Shown piece by piece: positions 42,120 to 54,200 of a stretch of 64,000 nucleotides of DNA. The position numbers and the translations under genes are program-made. The stretch's first letter is position 1, and the number at the start of each line of letters is the position of its first letter. The notes under the pieces were generated by a model that did not search any database, had not been told where the DNA came from, and was given only the letters and a program-made list of their open reading frames with translations. The DNA is from Adenophora triphylla var. japonica. Taxonomy: Eukaryota; Streptophyta; Magnoliopsida; Asterales; Campanulaceae. The stretch spans positions 82,001 to 146,000 of the forward strand of contig JAFEMH010001244.1 of NCBI GenBank assembly GCA_022495995.1. The letters run 5' to 3'.

Positions 42120-44035
42120 GTTAGGTACATGGCTTATTAATGGTGGTAGAAGCGGGGTTGGATTGGCATGAGAGAATTGTGTGTATAGGTGAGATAACAT
42201 GGTTGAGGGTGATTATATGTTTGGAAATTGTATATAAACTTGTTTGTTTGGCTTGGAACAGCTTTGGGAGATTGAAATGGTGTTTTGGGGTTTTGGTTGG
42301 AGCTGGTGGAAACACCAGTAACAATTCTGGGTAGAGGCACGACTCGTGCCCTGGAGCACGAGTCGTGACCTTCAATTGCAGTCGTGATCACGAGTCGTGA
42401 AGAATAGCCAAGTCGTTCTGGGAAGTTTGTGGGAAAAAGGCACGAGTCGTGCCAAGGGGCACGAGTCGTGCCCTGCATCAGAATTTCTGAATTTACTTTT
42501 AAAGTTTAAGAACCTATCCAACTTGAAACATATTTGAACCCTCCCTAACTATGATTAAAGTAGAGCACTTTAGCTATACATCGATGTTTTAATTGGTTGA
42601 AACGGATATTTGGAAAGGCTTTAAATATTGACTTGAAATGGGTTGAAAGGAAATTGTGAAACCTGAACCAAAGTTAATAAAAACTTGGTAAATGATTATG
42701 AAACCTTTATAGGGAATGTTTAATAGTGTGACACGGATATCTCGGGCTTACTAGAGTTACTTTGTGCCATATGTAACTAATTATACATGGTTATTGGGTT
42801 ATTAAGGGCATGAAATAAATGTTGCTTGGAAAAGGGAAACCATTGTGAATTGATAACCAAAGTTTATAGAAACTTGGTACTAGATCGTGGAACTTGTATG
42901 TTGGTACAATATGATATTATGAAAGCGTAGAGTTACTTGTATGTCATCGTACCTCTGCGTGCTTATCTATGGATGTTTATAAATTGAATTGGGGCGTGAA
43001 ATAACTGTTGCACGTCATCATTGTATTATTTATGAGCATACATACCCTACATGGATTATATTGACTCATTAGTGTTTATATACATGTTACACTAATTGAG
43101 ATGTTCAAACATGAGTAATTGTACCATGTTTTATACTGTTTAACATGAGTAATTGTACCATGTTGTATATGTTGTTAACATGAGTAATTGTGCCATGTTA
43201 TATACGGTTATCCCTATGTGTGGATTTAAATTCAAGTAACTGTTATGTGCTTGAATATGATTATGATTATGTTTAATATCACCGATATTTCGGGTATAAT
43301 GGAATGCGACCACTTATGAGATGTTGTAACATAAGGTGCTCGGATTTCATTATACCTATGTCATTCCACCCCACTGTGGCCACGGTTTGGGGCTCGATTA
43401 CTATGAATATGCCTAAGCGGTTCATAGGATACCGTACCTTACATGGTTCCCTGAAAAATGGGTCTTGTAAGGCGTGAATAGGCCTAAGCCGTTCACACAT
43501 ATAGAGGATGGGTTCCCATGAGGATGTAAGCCCGTACCCGCGTATTACGACTTATTGTTCGACGGGAAAAGGTAAGATCGGGTAATGTAATGTGTTTACA
43601 GTATTCCAAATATGATGTTGAACAACTTGTTTACGTGTTGCATCTTATTTGGCATCTTCTTGCATGCATAATAGCTTCTGCAGATTCTTTCTCACCCCGT
43701 CTCCCTTTAATTTTTTTAGATTCAAACAGGACAGGTGAGCCGGACCGGTGAGGCCGGAAAGGAGTTTGGACCGTCTTTGGGTTGACCGGGTATGGTTAGT
43801 GTTGGGAGTTGGGAATAAGGTGTGATTGTTATTATTTTGAGGAAAAGTTATGTATAACGGTTTATAAATATTTTCAGTTGTATTGTTGTAAATTAAAACA
43901 GGTTATAGTTTGAGTTCCAAAAGTTTATTCAATTTTTCAATTATTTAAACAAAAATTTTAAAATTTTTAGAAGTTAGTTGGGGACCCTCCAGCTGGGGCA
44001 CGATTTTATAGGTCCCGGGGTGGGGAGTCCTCACA
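42120..44035 (+). repeat. Chromovirus 5' LTR, 3' part only
   Basis: Closely matches 48004-49926 from GTTAGGT to ...GGGGAGTCCTCACA. The first about 1.4 kb of the LTR (present at 46587-48003) is missing: the Tat LTR begins here instead. Confidence 0.88.
42336..42472. promoter_or_regulatory. GGCACGAGTCGTGCC palindrome cluster in the chromovirus LTR
   Basis: Perfect 15-bp palindrome-like copies (GGCACGAGTCGTGCC or GGCACGACTCGTGCC) at 42336, 42439 and 42458, with partial copies at 42356 and 42382-42399. The same cluster is present in the 3' LTR (about 48217-48354). Confidence 0.6.
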
Positions 44036-44036
44036 G

Positions 44037-44049
44037 TTGGTATCAGAGC
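44037..44049 (+). other. Primer-binding site, initiator tRNA-Met
   Basis: TTGGTATCAGAGC immediately after the LTR end (CTCACAG), the standard Met-tRNA primer site of plant Ty3/gypsy and copia elements. Confidence 0.85.
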
Positions 44050-44135
44050 TAAGGTTAGAAGTCAAGGGTAGAAGTCTAGTCTTAAGGGGGAGTGTGTGAT
44101 AACTGACGACGAGTGTTTAGTGCAGGAATTTGTTC

Positions 44136-46510
44136 AATGGCAGAAAATAGTAATGACCCCAAGGGATTAAGGAAATGTGGATAATATGGAGAGATAGATT
44201 CCTCCGCTGTCATTAGAAGTGTGTTACCTGTCTCAAGAAGTAGGGGCAATACTTGTATGAATCCCCGTTCACCTCATTATTATGTGGCATTGTAATTCTG
44301 CTCTTATTTGCATAATTTGCTTCAGAGTTGCCTTATGTGCTGGAGGTGTCTACTCCTATAGGAGAGTACCTCGAATCTTCCTTGATTATCATGGTAGTTG
44401 TGATTATGTGGGCATGTAGTGCCAATGGATGTGGTAGATATACCAATCCGTGATTGTTGTTTTACTTGACCAGAATTGGTAAAGTAGTTGTTGTGTTGGG
44501 GAGGACTGTCGCAAGAAGCGAGTCTCCTTATCTATGGCTGAATTGCCTCTGTGTTTAGTTGAGGCGGCTAAGTTATTAATTGATATTTACGTCATATATG
44601 CATTAAATGTCAATAAGTATAGTTTAAATGATGTAAGGGTTACTTGGGTTATGTATGAGACTTGAGTAGAAGTCACCTAAATTACCCCGCGTACTGTTGG
44701 TAAAAGAATTGGTAAGGTGTTTTATCAGAATAGTGCGTGCCGCCAGTTAGAGCGATAGAATTCCTTATGGATTTAAAGACAGGGTGGTTGGCCATATCCA
44801 AAACACCTTATAGAAGGGCATTGGATGTGTTGTAAATATGATGAGTAGAATTTTAAAACCGATTTTGATATTTCCGTGGTCAGCTCGATGGATGCTATCT
44901 TCGTATACTCAGAGTTGTGGAAAGATTTTGAAAATCAACTGCAAGTTATGTTATCTACATTTCATGAAAATCAAATGTTGGTGAAATTCCGTAAGAGTAT
45001 GACTCGAGGAGATATTGTATTACATTTTTCGAGGATTGAGGCCTTGATCAAATGGAACAACCTTCGACAGAGTTAGAACTCCGTTGTTTTCTGGGATTGA
45101 CAGGTTATTATTAAAAGAGTGTTGATGGATTTTCAAGAATTATAACACCAGTGATTCAATTGCTTCCGAAGGAGGTATCATTTATGTGAAACGTTAAAGT
45201 GTGAAATCAACTTTGCAGAATGGAAGATGGATTGACTAATGCTTTGACCTTTACCCTACTTGATGGATGTGAACTTGTAATTGTCATGTGCGCGTCAAAG
45301 GAAAGATTTGGGTTGTGCTTTATTCAGGCTGGGAAGACAATAGCTTATGCTTTGAGAGAATCAGAGTGGCGCAGCGGAAGCATGGAATGGATTACAACTA
45401 TTTTGCGTTACTTAAGTGGAAATACCCTTTGCATGAAGTTAAATTTGAGATTTGTACAAATCATCAGAGTTGAAGTATTATGTATCAGAGTGGATTGAAC
45501 AACAGGTGGAGAAGTTGTTGGAGTTATTAAAAGACCTTCTTATCAACATTGCCATCCTGCGAATTACGAGATGAGATATTAATTGCTAATGTTCGAGCTA
45601 CACCTATTTGGAACAAAGATCTTATGGGAGTTCAACCAATGATTTTGAATCGAGGGAATTATCTATAATTTTCAAGAAAGAAGGATTGAGGATATTCTAT
45701 TGAAGACTGGCGATGGAAGATATTAACCTTCAACGACAAAATGGGTGTACCTATATTCGTAAGAGAGTAAGAGACATTCTAGAGGAAGATCATAAATTGA
45801 GAATGGTGATGAATTCAAGACATTTGCAGATGTATCGAGAATTGAGAAGGGATTTGAAGAATGAGGATAAGAAGACATTTGATGGATTTCATAACGGAAC
45901 TACCTTCAACATCGAAGAAGTTGGACATATTTGAGTAATAGTGGATATATTGATGGAAGTCGGCTCATTTTATACCAAGAGTGATGAACCATTGTCAGGG
46001 AAGTTAGCACCAGTGTATGGGCGAGAGGATTGATCGATTCTATGGAATATTAGTCACTACATTATATCGTAATCGAGATTCGAGATTCATGTTGCTGTTG
46101 TGGAAGACGTAGTACGAGACTTTGGGATTTCCGGATGGATTGGGCAGACAGGCAGAGAGAACTATCCAGAATCTTGAGAATAGGTTATGTGAGTATTCGA
46201 TGGACTTTCATTTACTTCGAGAAGTTCGTGTAACTTTAGTTGAAGTGCATACATCAACAGTGATCACCCGGTTGAAGTGACGCCGGATGCAAAGATTACG
46301 TGGGAGAAGGGTCCTTATAACCATTTCCTTGCGTTGAGTTTTTCGATCAAGGCTATTCGTGTTGGCCTAACTTATGTGGAAGAATCATTGAGTGGTATTG
46401 GAATCAAACACGGGAATTCAAAACCTAGAATATTCGAGTTATGAGAGTGTAGTGGAAGAATTATATTAGTGAAGAAGCCACTTGGGTTTCAGGAATCCGA
46501 GAGGTATGAG
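44136..46510 (+). pseudogene. Decayed chromovirus gag-pol relic
   Basis: MAENSNDPKG at 44136 looks like a gag start but is soon stopped. Around 44876-45075 the RT region resembles the [10 protein letters not shown] block, but the catalytic Asp pair is lost (SSMDAIFVYSE). LTGYY and a following stop near 45105, then an RNase H-like stretch (TLLDGCELVIVMCASKERFG, about 45252-45311). At about 45770-45880 an integrase zinc-finger-like ILEEDHKLR...MYRELRRDL. Near 46440-46490, WKNYISEEATW matches the C-terminal chromo-like end. Substitutions, not only indels, have damaged it throughout. Confidence 0.75.
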
Positions 46511-46586
46511 AAAAATGTGTGATCATTTGAATATTCAAGTAAGTGTGACTAAAATTCGGGACGAATTTTTCTTAAGGGGGAGTGAG

Positions 46587-49500
46587 TGTCACGACCCGAA
46601 ACCTAGGCACCATTTTACTCACGTGTTGGGCACGTGGAGCGGGGCCGTTGCATTTTATTGGGTTGCATTTCATCATAAGTGGGATCTTTATGTGTTAGTT
46701 TTAACATTTTAATAAATTATTTGACATCTTAGTATGTTAATAAATTGTGTGATATTTTAAGTGTGTTAGTAAATAAATTTTAATTATTTAATGATTAAAG
46801 GGAATAAAAAGGAATTATATAGTAAAGTAATAATATTGAAAATATTATTTTAAAAGACTTTACAAAATATGGAGGGACTTAAGAGTCAAAAGTAAACGTT
46901 AAAGTAGTTAATTGATATAACTTGAATCTTGGAGGACTAAAGTGGAAATTTGATTTTATAAATATCTTTTCTCCTTCTCCATTCTTCTTTCACCTTTTCA
47001 CCTAGGCAGAGAGAGAGAGGGAGTACGAGAGATGGTGAGGAAGAGAGAAAGAGAAATACTTCCTCCGTCCCCAAAATATTTTCCAAAAATTCTTAAAAAT
47101 CAACCGTTGTTCCGATTGACGATCCGACTGCGGCGGAGCGATCAGGAAGGCGAGGAGAACGTTTAGAGCCGATCAGATTCTATTTTTATTTCGGCACATT
47201 TTTGGGTAAGTTATTATGATTTCTTTCAAATAATTGCTCATATTAAAATAAATGTTGATATTATGTGTTCTAAATGATATTTGGTATTATGGGACCGAAA
47301 TATTTGGCTTTTTGGTAAAAATTCGAAATTTATTTGGGTTGTAATAATAAAATAAAAGAAATATGGATTGTTAAAGGAGTATGTTAGGATTTTGTAGAAT
47401 ATGAGAAATAAATGAATTTTGGGTGATTTTACATGATTATTTGGGTTCTTATAAGAAAGTTGGCTAAAAGGCAAGGTTGGGATTGTATTTGTTATATAAT
47501 GTTATTACTAGCACTTAATTGATTCTTGGTAGATTTAACAATTTGATTGGTTTTGGAATGATGAAAAAAATGAGTAGGAAATGAGTAAGAAAATGGGTTG
47601 GTGATTGAGAAGGGTATTATAGTAGTTGATATATGGCTTGAAGGAAATATGGTTGTGTGGCTTGTAATAAGTAAGAAAATAAGGGAAAGCTTGAATTAAT
47701 TCCGTGGCTTTGGAGAATGAAAAGAAAATGGGTTTTGATGGAATCACTTGATATTATGGGTTATAGATGAGTTCGCGAGAGGTTGGAACATTCATTTGGG
47801 AAGAGTGAAATAGAAAGAAAAAGGGTTGAGAATGATAAATTTGTAATTTAATGGGTGTTGGGAATTCTAGAATCATTTTAGGTAAGTTGTTATGATTCTT
47901 TTCAATGTTGAACATAGAAAGTTATAAAATGTTGAAATGTGTTATAAACTATGTTTGGGACTTGTTACTTAAGTTTCTTAGTTTGGTAATGGATTAGGAA
48001 GGAGTTGGGGTTAGGTCATGGCAATGGTGGTAGAAGGGGTTGGATTGGCATGGGGAATTGTGGTGTATAGGTGAGATAACATGGTTGAGGGTGATTATAT
48101 GTTTGGAAATTGTATATAAACTTGTTTGTTTGGCTTGGAACAGCTTTGGGAGATTGAAATGGTGTTTTGGGGTTTTGGTTGGAGCTGGTGGAAACACCAA
48201 GATAAACAGTGGTAGAGGCACGACTCGTGCCCTGGAGCACGAGTCGTGACCTTCAATTGCAGTCGTGATCACGAGTCGTGAGGAATAGCCAAGTCGTTCT
48301 GGGAAGTTTGTGGGAAAAAGGCACGAGTCGTGCCAAGGGGCACGAGTCGTGCCCTGCATCAGAATTTCTGAATTTACTTTTAAAGTTTAAGAACCTATTC
48401 AACTTGAAACATATTTGAACCCTCTCTAACTATGATTAAAGTAGAGCACTTTAGCTATACATCGATGTTTTAATTGGTTGAAACGGATATTTGGAAAGGC
48501 TTTAAATATTGACTTGAAATGGGTTGAAAGGAAATTGTGAAACCTGAACCAAAGTTAATAAAAACTTGGTAAATGATTATGAAACCTTTATAGGGAATGT
48601 TTAATAGGGCGACACGGATATCTCGGGCTTACTAGAACTACTTTGTGCCATATGTAACTAATTATACATGGCTATTGGGTTATTTAGGGCATGAAATAAA
48701 TGTTGCTTGAAAAAGGGAAACCATTGTGAATTGATAACCAAAGTTTATAGAAACTCGGTACTAGATCGTGGAACTTGTGTGTAAATGGTACAATATGATA
48801 TTATGAAAGCGTAGAGTTACTTGTATGTCATCGTACCTCTGCGTGCTTATCTATGAATGTTTATAGATTGAATTGGGGCGTGAATTAACTGTTGCACGTC
48901 ATCATTGTATTATTTATGAGCATACATGCCATACATGGATTATATTGACTCATTAGTGTTTATATACATGTTACACTAATTGAGATGTTCAAACATGAGT
49001 AATTGTACCATGTTTTATACTGTTTAACATGAGTAATTGTACCATGTTGTATATGTTGTTAACATGAGTAATTGTGCCATGTTATATACGGTTATCCCTA
49101 TGTGTGGATTTAAATTCAAGTAACTGTTATGTGCTTGAATGTGATTATGATTATGTTTAATATCAGCTGATATTTCGGGGGTATAATGGAATGCGACCAC
49201 TTATGAGATGTTGTAACATAAGGTGCTCGGATTTCATTATACCTGTGTCCGTTTCCACCCCACTGTGGCCACAGTTTGGGGCTCAGTTACTATGAATATG
49301 CCTAAGCAGTTCATAGGATACTGATACCTTACATGGTTCCCTGAAAAATGGGTCTTGTAAGGCGTGAATAGGCCTAAGCCGTTCACACATATAGAGGATG
49401 GGTTCCCATGAGGATGTAAGCCCATACCCACGTATTACGACTTATTGTTCAGACGGGAGAAGGTAAGATCAGGTAATGTAATGTGTTTACAGTATTCCAA

Positions 49501-49926
49501 ATATGATGTTGAACAACTTGTTTACGTGTTGCATCTTATTTGGCATCTTGCTGCATGCATAATAGCTTACTGAGATTCTTTCTCACCCCGTCTCCCTTTA
49601 ATTTTTTTAGATTTAGCTGAGACAGGTAGACCAGACCGGTGAGGCCGGAAAGGAGTTTGGACCGTCTTTGGGTTGACCGGGTATGGTTAGTGTTGGGAGT
49701 TGGGAATAAGGTGTGATTGTTATTATTTTGAGGAAAAGTTATGTATAACGGTTTATAAATATTTTCAGTTGTATTGTTGTAAATTAAAACAGGTTATAGT
49801 TTGAGTTCCAAAAGTTTATTCAATTTTTCAATTATTTAAACAAAAATTTTAAAATTTTTAGAAGTTAGTTGGGGACCCTCCAGCTGGGGCACGATTTTAT
49901 AGGTCCCGGGGTGGGGAGTCCTCACA
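46587..49926 (+). repeat. Chromovirus 3' LTR (3.34 kb)
   Basis: Begins TGTCACGACCCGAAACC right after the purine tract and ends GGGGAGTCCTCACA. A (GA)n-rich stretch lies near 47007-47055. The last 1.92 kb match the truncated 5' LTR with scattered differences. Confidence 0.87.
48217..48354. promoter_or_regulatory. GGCACGAGTCGTGCC palindrome cluster, 3' LTR copy
   Basis: Same arrangement as 42336-42472. Confidence 0.6.
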
Positions 49927-50180
49927 GCTTTAGGTCACATGGGAGAACTTAGAATGTTAAGGATTATTAGAAGAAAGTAGTGCTTAGCTATTGTTGGGTT
50001 TATTCAAGAGTCAACTTGGGATATAAAGTTTCGGGGATAAGATTACTCTAGGAGCGGGAGTATGAATTTACATGGGAATTTAGGGTGTTTATTTTGAATG
50101 ATATAATTTTGGTTTATGATTATTATTCTAGTGTTTGAGGTTGAAGAAATATTGATGAATGATTCATTTAATTGTAGGAA

Positions 50181-50684
50181 ATGGATGCTGCAAATGGAGT
50201 ATGGAGCAAGCTTATCAAGGTTCAACCAGATAGAGGAAGGCTGGTACAGATCAATAGGTACCTGTGGACGATTCGGAAGTATAAAGAAGTAGCTAGAAAC
50301 GAGCGGGAAATAAGAATCAAGGCCGAAGTGGTAGCGGCCCACATGAAGGAGGAGTTAGAGGAAGCAAAGTTAGAGCTATCGACAAAACAAGGGGAATTGA
50401 CCATGACGGAAGAATGGGCGGATAAGATTTTGGAGCAGAGTTCTGCATGGTATTATGAGTTGCAAGATTTGAAAGAAGCAAATGAGCCAGTAGCAGTCGA
50501 GAATCCAGTAGAAGACTTAGAAGGAACGGAAGCCTATCCGATCGTAATCGAGGACGATGAAGTTGAGACAGTGACAGTGGCACCTGTGCGTAGGTCTCGA
50601 GGAAGACCTAGAGGATCCAAGAAGGTTTTTAAGACCCCGAGCGGAAGACCTAGGGGGAGACCTAGGAAGAACGTAGCTCCATGA
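50181..50684 (+). CDS. Extra ORF before gag: coiled-coil protein with C-terminal AT-hooks
   Basis: 167 codons, intact from ATG 50181 (context GGAAATGG) to TGA 50682-50684. Residues about 40-110 are charged and helical (AAHMKEELEEAKLELSTKQG), probably a coiled coil. An acidic stretch follows (IVIEDDEVETV, about 130-140). The tail has AT-hook cores: RSRGRPRGSKK and GRPRGRPRKN. AT-hooks bind the minor groove of AT-rich DNA, so the product may be a nuclear DNA-binding protein. It sits upstream of gag in the same orientation, inside the element leader; the ATG follows TTTAATTGTAGG, a plausible splice acceptor. I know no named family that matches. It is the only undamaged element ORF of this size in this part of the window. 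It could alternatively be a captured host fragment. Confidence 0.65.
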   Translation: MDAANGVWSKLIKVQPDRGRLVQINRYLWTIRKYKEVARNEREIRIKAEVVAAHMKEELEEAKLELSTKQGELTMTEEWADKILEQSSAWYYELQDLKEANEPVAVENPVEDLEGTEAYPIVIEDDEVETVTVAPVRRSRGRPRGSKKVFKTPSGRPRGRPRKNVAP

Positions 50685-50886
50685 ATGAAGTGGAGGAAGT
50701 TATTTGGTTTTCTAGAATAATGAAGGATATTTAGTTTGAAAGTTGGATTGGAGGATTAGGTTTTTGTCTTGACTCAGACTATGTTTTTATGGAATTAAGT
50801 TTGGTTGGTATTTTGTTATATTGCGTTTTCGATTGGACTTATTTCCTTAGTGTTAATTGATATGTTTACTAGAATAGAGAAATGTT

Positions 50887-51118
50887 GGTCAACTGAAATG
50901 ATCGACGTGAACAGAAATCGGCCTACTGAAACGGCCAAGTGTGATTGATAGTTGGTCTATTGAAACGACCAATGTGAAAAGTAATTCGGGTCTATTGAAA
51001 TGACCTCTGATTGTATTTTGGGTCTATTGAAACGATCTATGAAAGTAGTGTTGGTCTGTTGAAAGGGCCAATGGTCTAATGATTGGACCTATGAATTAAA
51101 TGTTTAGTCTGATAAGAC
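50887..51118 (+). other. Array of eight small stem-loops with covarying stems
   Basis: Units at about 50887-50903, 50920-50936, 50952-50972, 50989-51005, 51021-51037, 51051-51071, 51073-51089 and 51105-51118. Most have the loop TATTGAAAC or a variant. Stems differ but stay paired: GGCC/GGCC, TTGGTC/GACCAA, GGTC/GACC, TTGGTC/GGCCAA (one G-U), GGTC/GATC, AGTC/GACT. The array lies between the AT-hook ORF and the gag ATG at 51219. Confidence 0.7.
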
Positions 51119-51218
51119 TGTTTGTTTTAATTAGTATACAAATTGTAGCATTGTATATTTTGGCGTGAGTGAGAACGCTTAGAGTGGAAACCCTATAGAG
51201 GGCATTATATTGTTTCAG

Positions 51219-54200
51219 ATGTCGGAGAGCAATAGCAACAACTTCGTAAATGTCAACGGACAAAATCAGGAGCAAGCCGACAATGATATGGCAACTCTTC
51301 TTCAGACACTGAATCAGACGGTGGCAGGAATTGGGCTGGTAGTAGCAACCTTAGCTCAACCACAGCCACAAGTCGTACCATTGAGGGATCCACTGGAGTT
51401 GTTCCAGAAGAGGAACCCGGAATCATTTTCAGGCACTCCAAAGGAGAAGCCGCAGGACTGGATCAAAGATATGGAGAAGATATTCGGGACATTGACTTGC
51501 ACTCCGGAGCAAAGGGTGATGTTCGCGACCTTTATGCTGAAAGGACAAGCTTTGAAATGGTGGGAGGCCGAGAAGAGGGCAGCCACTGCACGTGGAGACG
51601 GTAACTTTACTTGGGATATGTTCAAAGGGGTGTTCAATGAAAAATACTACCCGGTGAGCGTTTGAAATGCCAAAGTGGCAGAGTTTATGATGCTAACTCA
51701 AGGAAGTTTAACGGTGGATGAATACAGTGCAAAGTTCACCGAGTTGATGGAATTTGCCCCGACGTTCTTTGATAATGAAGAGCAGAAGGCAAGAAAATTT
51801 GAGGCTGGTCTTAGTGACAGGATCAGGTACAGAATTACTCCGCTGCTGTTGTCAACTTATGGCCAAGTACTGGATAGAGCTAGAGTGGTAGAAAAAGAGG
51901 CAGACAGTTTCCGCAGTAGGCGGGATGAGAAAAAGAAGATGGCAGAAAAGGATTTGAGTGGAAACAAGGGACATATTGGAAGTTGGAACCGAGACGGGAA
52001 CCACAACAAGAGGAAGGCTATGGATGAGACCCGGGGAAAGGAAGTTGCTAGTAATAAGTACCAGAACAAGGGATTTGATAACCGCAGAGGTGGGGATCGA
52101 AGAATTACTCCAGGAACAGGAACGGATGACAAATGCCAAGTGTGCGAGGGTAAGCACAAGACCGAGGAATGCTGGTATAAGAAACTGAAATGTTTTAATT
52201 GTGACAAAATGGGACATCCGCAATGGAAGTGCCCGAAACCTAAGAAAGTTGGAAATGCTCAAGGAGCCGGAACTGATAAGAACAATGGAGGAGGGCGTGG
52301 AAGAGTGTTTACCATGACTGCCAGGGATGCGAGGGCCACCAATGATCTTGTGGCAGGTACGCTTCAACTTTATTCTCGTAGCGTTTATGCGTTGATAGAC
52401 ACTGGTGCTACACATTCTGTCATTAGCACTCGTCTAGCTAAGAAATTGAACTTGAAACCCGAGGCATTAGAAATACCTTTGGTAATAGATACTCCGACTA
52501 GAGAGTCAATCCCTATCTCATCTGGTTATAAGATGTGTCCTCTGGAAATAGGAGATAGAGAACTTGAGGTGGATTTTATTGAGTTAGAAATTAACGAATT
52601 TGACATTATCCTGGGAATGGATTGGTTATCTGCTTACCATGCTAAAGTAGATTGCTTTAAGAAGGAGGAGCAATTTAAGTTACCATCTGGAGAAGAGTTT
52701 ACCTTCCAAGGAGCGAAGCCGAGAAGTCGATCGGGTCTTATTTCGGTAATGAAGGCTCGAAAAATGTTAAGAAAGGGATGTGAAGGGTTTTTGGCCTATA
52801 TTGGCGAGACGGACAGGAAAGAAATGAGTATAGAAGCTCTTTCGATGGTCAGAGATTTCAAGGATGTTTTTCCAGAAGATTTGCCGGGAATACCACCAGA
52901 GAGGGAGGTGGAATTTTCCATAGATTTAGTACCAGAAACCGCACCGATATCCAAAGCACCGTACAGAATGGCCCCGGCTGAACTTAAAGAATTTAAGGAA
53001 CAATTGCAGGAATTATTGGATAAAGGTCTGATTATGCCGAGTGTTTCACCATGGGGTGCGCCAGTGTTATTAGTGAAGAAGAAGGATGGATCGATGAGGA
53101 TGTGTATCGACTATCGAGAACTGAATAAAGTGACGGTGAGAAATCAGTATCCGTTACCGAGGATTAATGATTTGTTTGACCAACTTCGGAGAGCGTGTTA
53201 TTTCTCAAACATAGATTTGAGATCGGTATATCACCAGTTGAGAGTTAAAAAGGAGGATGTTTCGAAGACGGACTTTAGGACAAGGTACGATCACTATGAG
53301 TTTTTGGTTATGCCGTTTGGACTAACGAACGAGTCAGCAGTATTTATGGAGCTGATGAACCGGGTATTTCAGGAATTTTTGGATAAGTGTGTAATTGTAT
53401 TTATAGATGATATTCTGGTTTATTACAAAGACCAAGGAAGAACATGAAGAGCATTTAAGGTTGGTACTGCAAATCTTAAGGGAACAGAAGTTGTATGCGA
53501 AATTTAAGAAGTGTGAATTTTGGTTGGAGGAAGTAGCATTCTTAGGGCATGTGGTATCTAAGGATGGGATTGCAGTAGATCCGGCAAAGATAGAAGCTAT
53601 AGTGAATTGGGAGAGACCAACTACTGTCAGCGAAATTAGAAGTTTCTTGGGGTTGGCAGGATACTATAGGAGATTTGTGGAAGGATTTTCAAAATTATCA
53701 GGACCATTAACGAAGTTAACGCAGAAAGGAGACAAGTTTGTTTGGTCGGAAGAATGTGAAAAGAATTTTCAAGAGCTGAAGAGGCGTCTGGTGTCCGCAA
53801 CAGTTCTTACCGTACCATCAGGATCAGACGGATTTGTGATTTATAGTGATGCGTCATTGAAAGGATTGGGTTGTGTATTAATGCAGAATGATAAGGTTAT
53901 AGCCTATGCGTCAAGACAACTGAAGAACCATGAGAAGAATTATCCCACCCATGATTTGGAGTTAGCAGCGGTGGGTTTTGCCTTGAAAATTTGGAGACAT
54001 TATTTGTATGGGGTAAGTTGTCAGATTTATACGGATCATAAGAGTCTTAAGTATATCTTCACTCAGAAAGAATTGAATATGAGGCAAAGGAGATGGCTAG
54101 AATTACTTAAGGATTATGATTGTACGATTTTGTATCACCCCGGAAAGGCCAATAAGGTGGCAGATGCTTTGAGTAGGAAGAACCGTGGGACACTAGCGGT

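Larger units (their letters stand above)
42120..49926 (+). mobile_element. Chromovirus-type Ty3/gypsy element, 5' LTR truncated, interior decayed
   Basis: Partial 5' LTR (42120-44035), Met-tRNA primer site (44037-44049), a reduced interior of about 2.5 kb, a purine tract (TTAAGGGGGAG, 46572-46582) and a full 3' LTR (46587-49926). Relics of RT, RNase H, integrase and the C-terminal chromo-like segment are recognisable in order. Nearly all of gag and protease is gone. Confidence 0.82.

Noticed and set aside
42120..42480. Tat element inserted cleanly into the chromovirus LTR
   Set aside because: No target duplication, and the missing LTR part is not found on the far side of the Tat element.
44037..44049. 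tRNA gene
   Set aside because: Only the 3'-end complement of tRNA-Met used as retroelement primer site; no cloverleaf. The same applies to 62102-62115 and 40677-40694.
49927..50180. 46587-49926 as the 5' LTR of the 50-64 kb element
   Set aside because: The 3' LTR start of that element (63860, TGTAACAACCCT) does not match 46587 (TGTCACGACCCG).
51852..52415. Minus-strand 187-codon frame opposite gag
   Set aside because: Shadow of the gag-protease frame; no domain resemblance.
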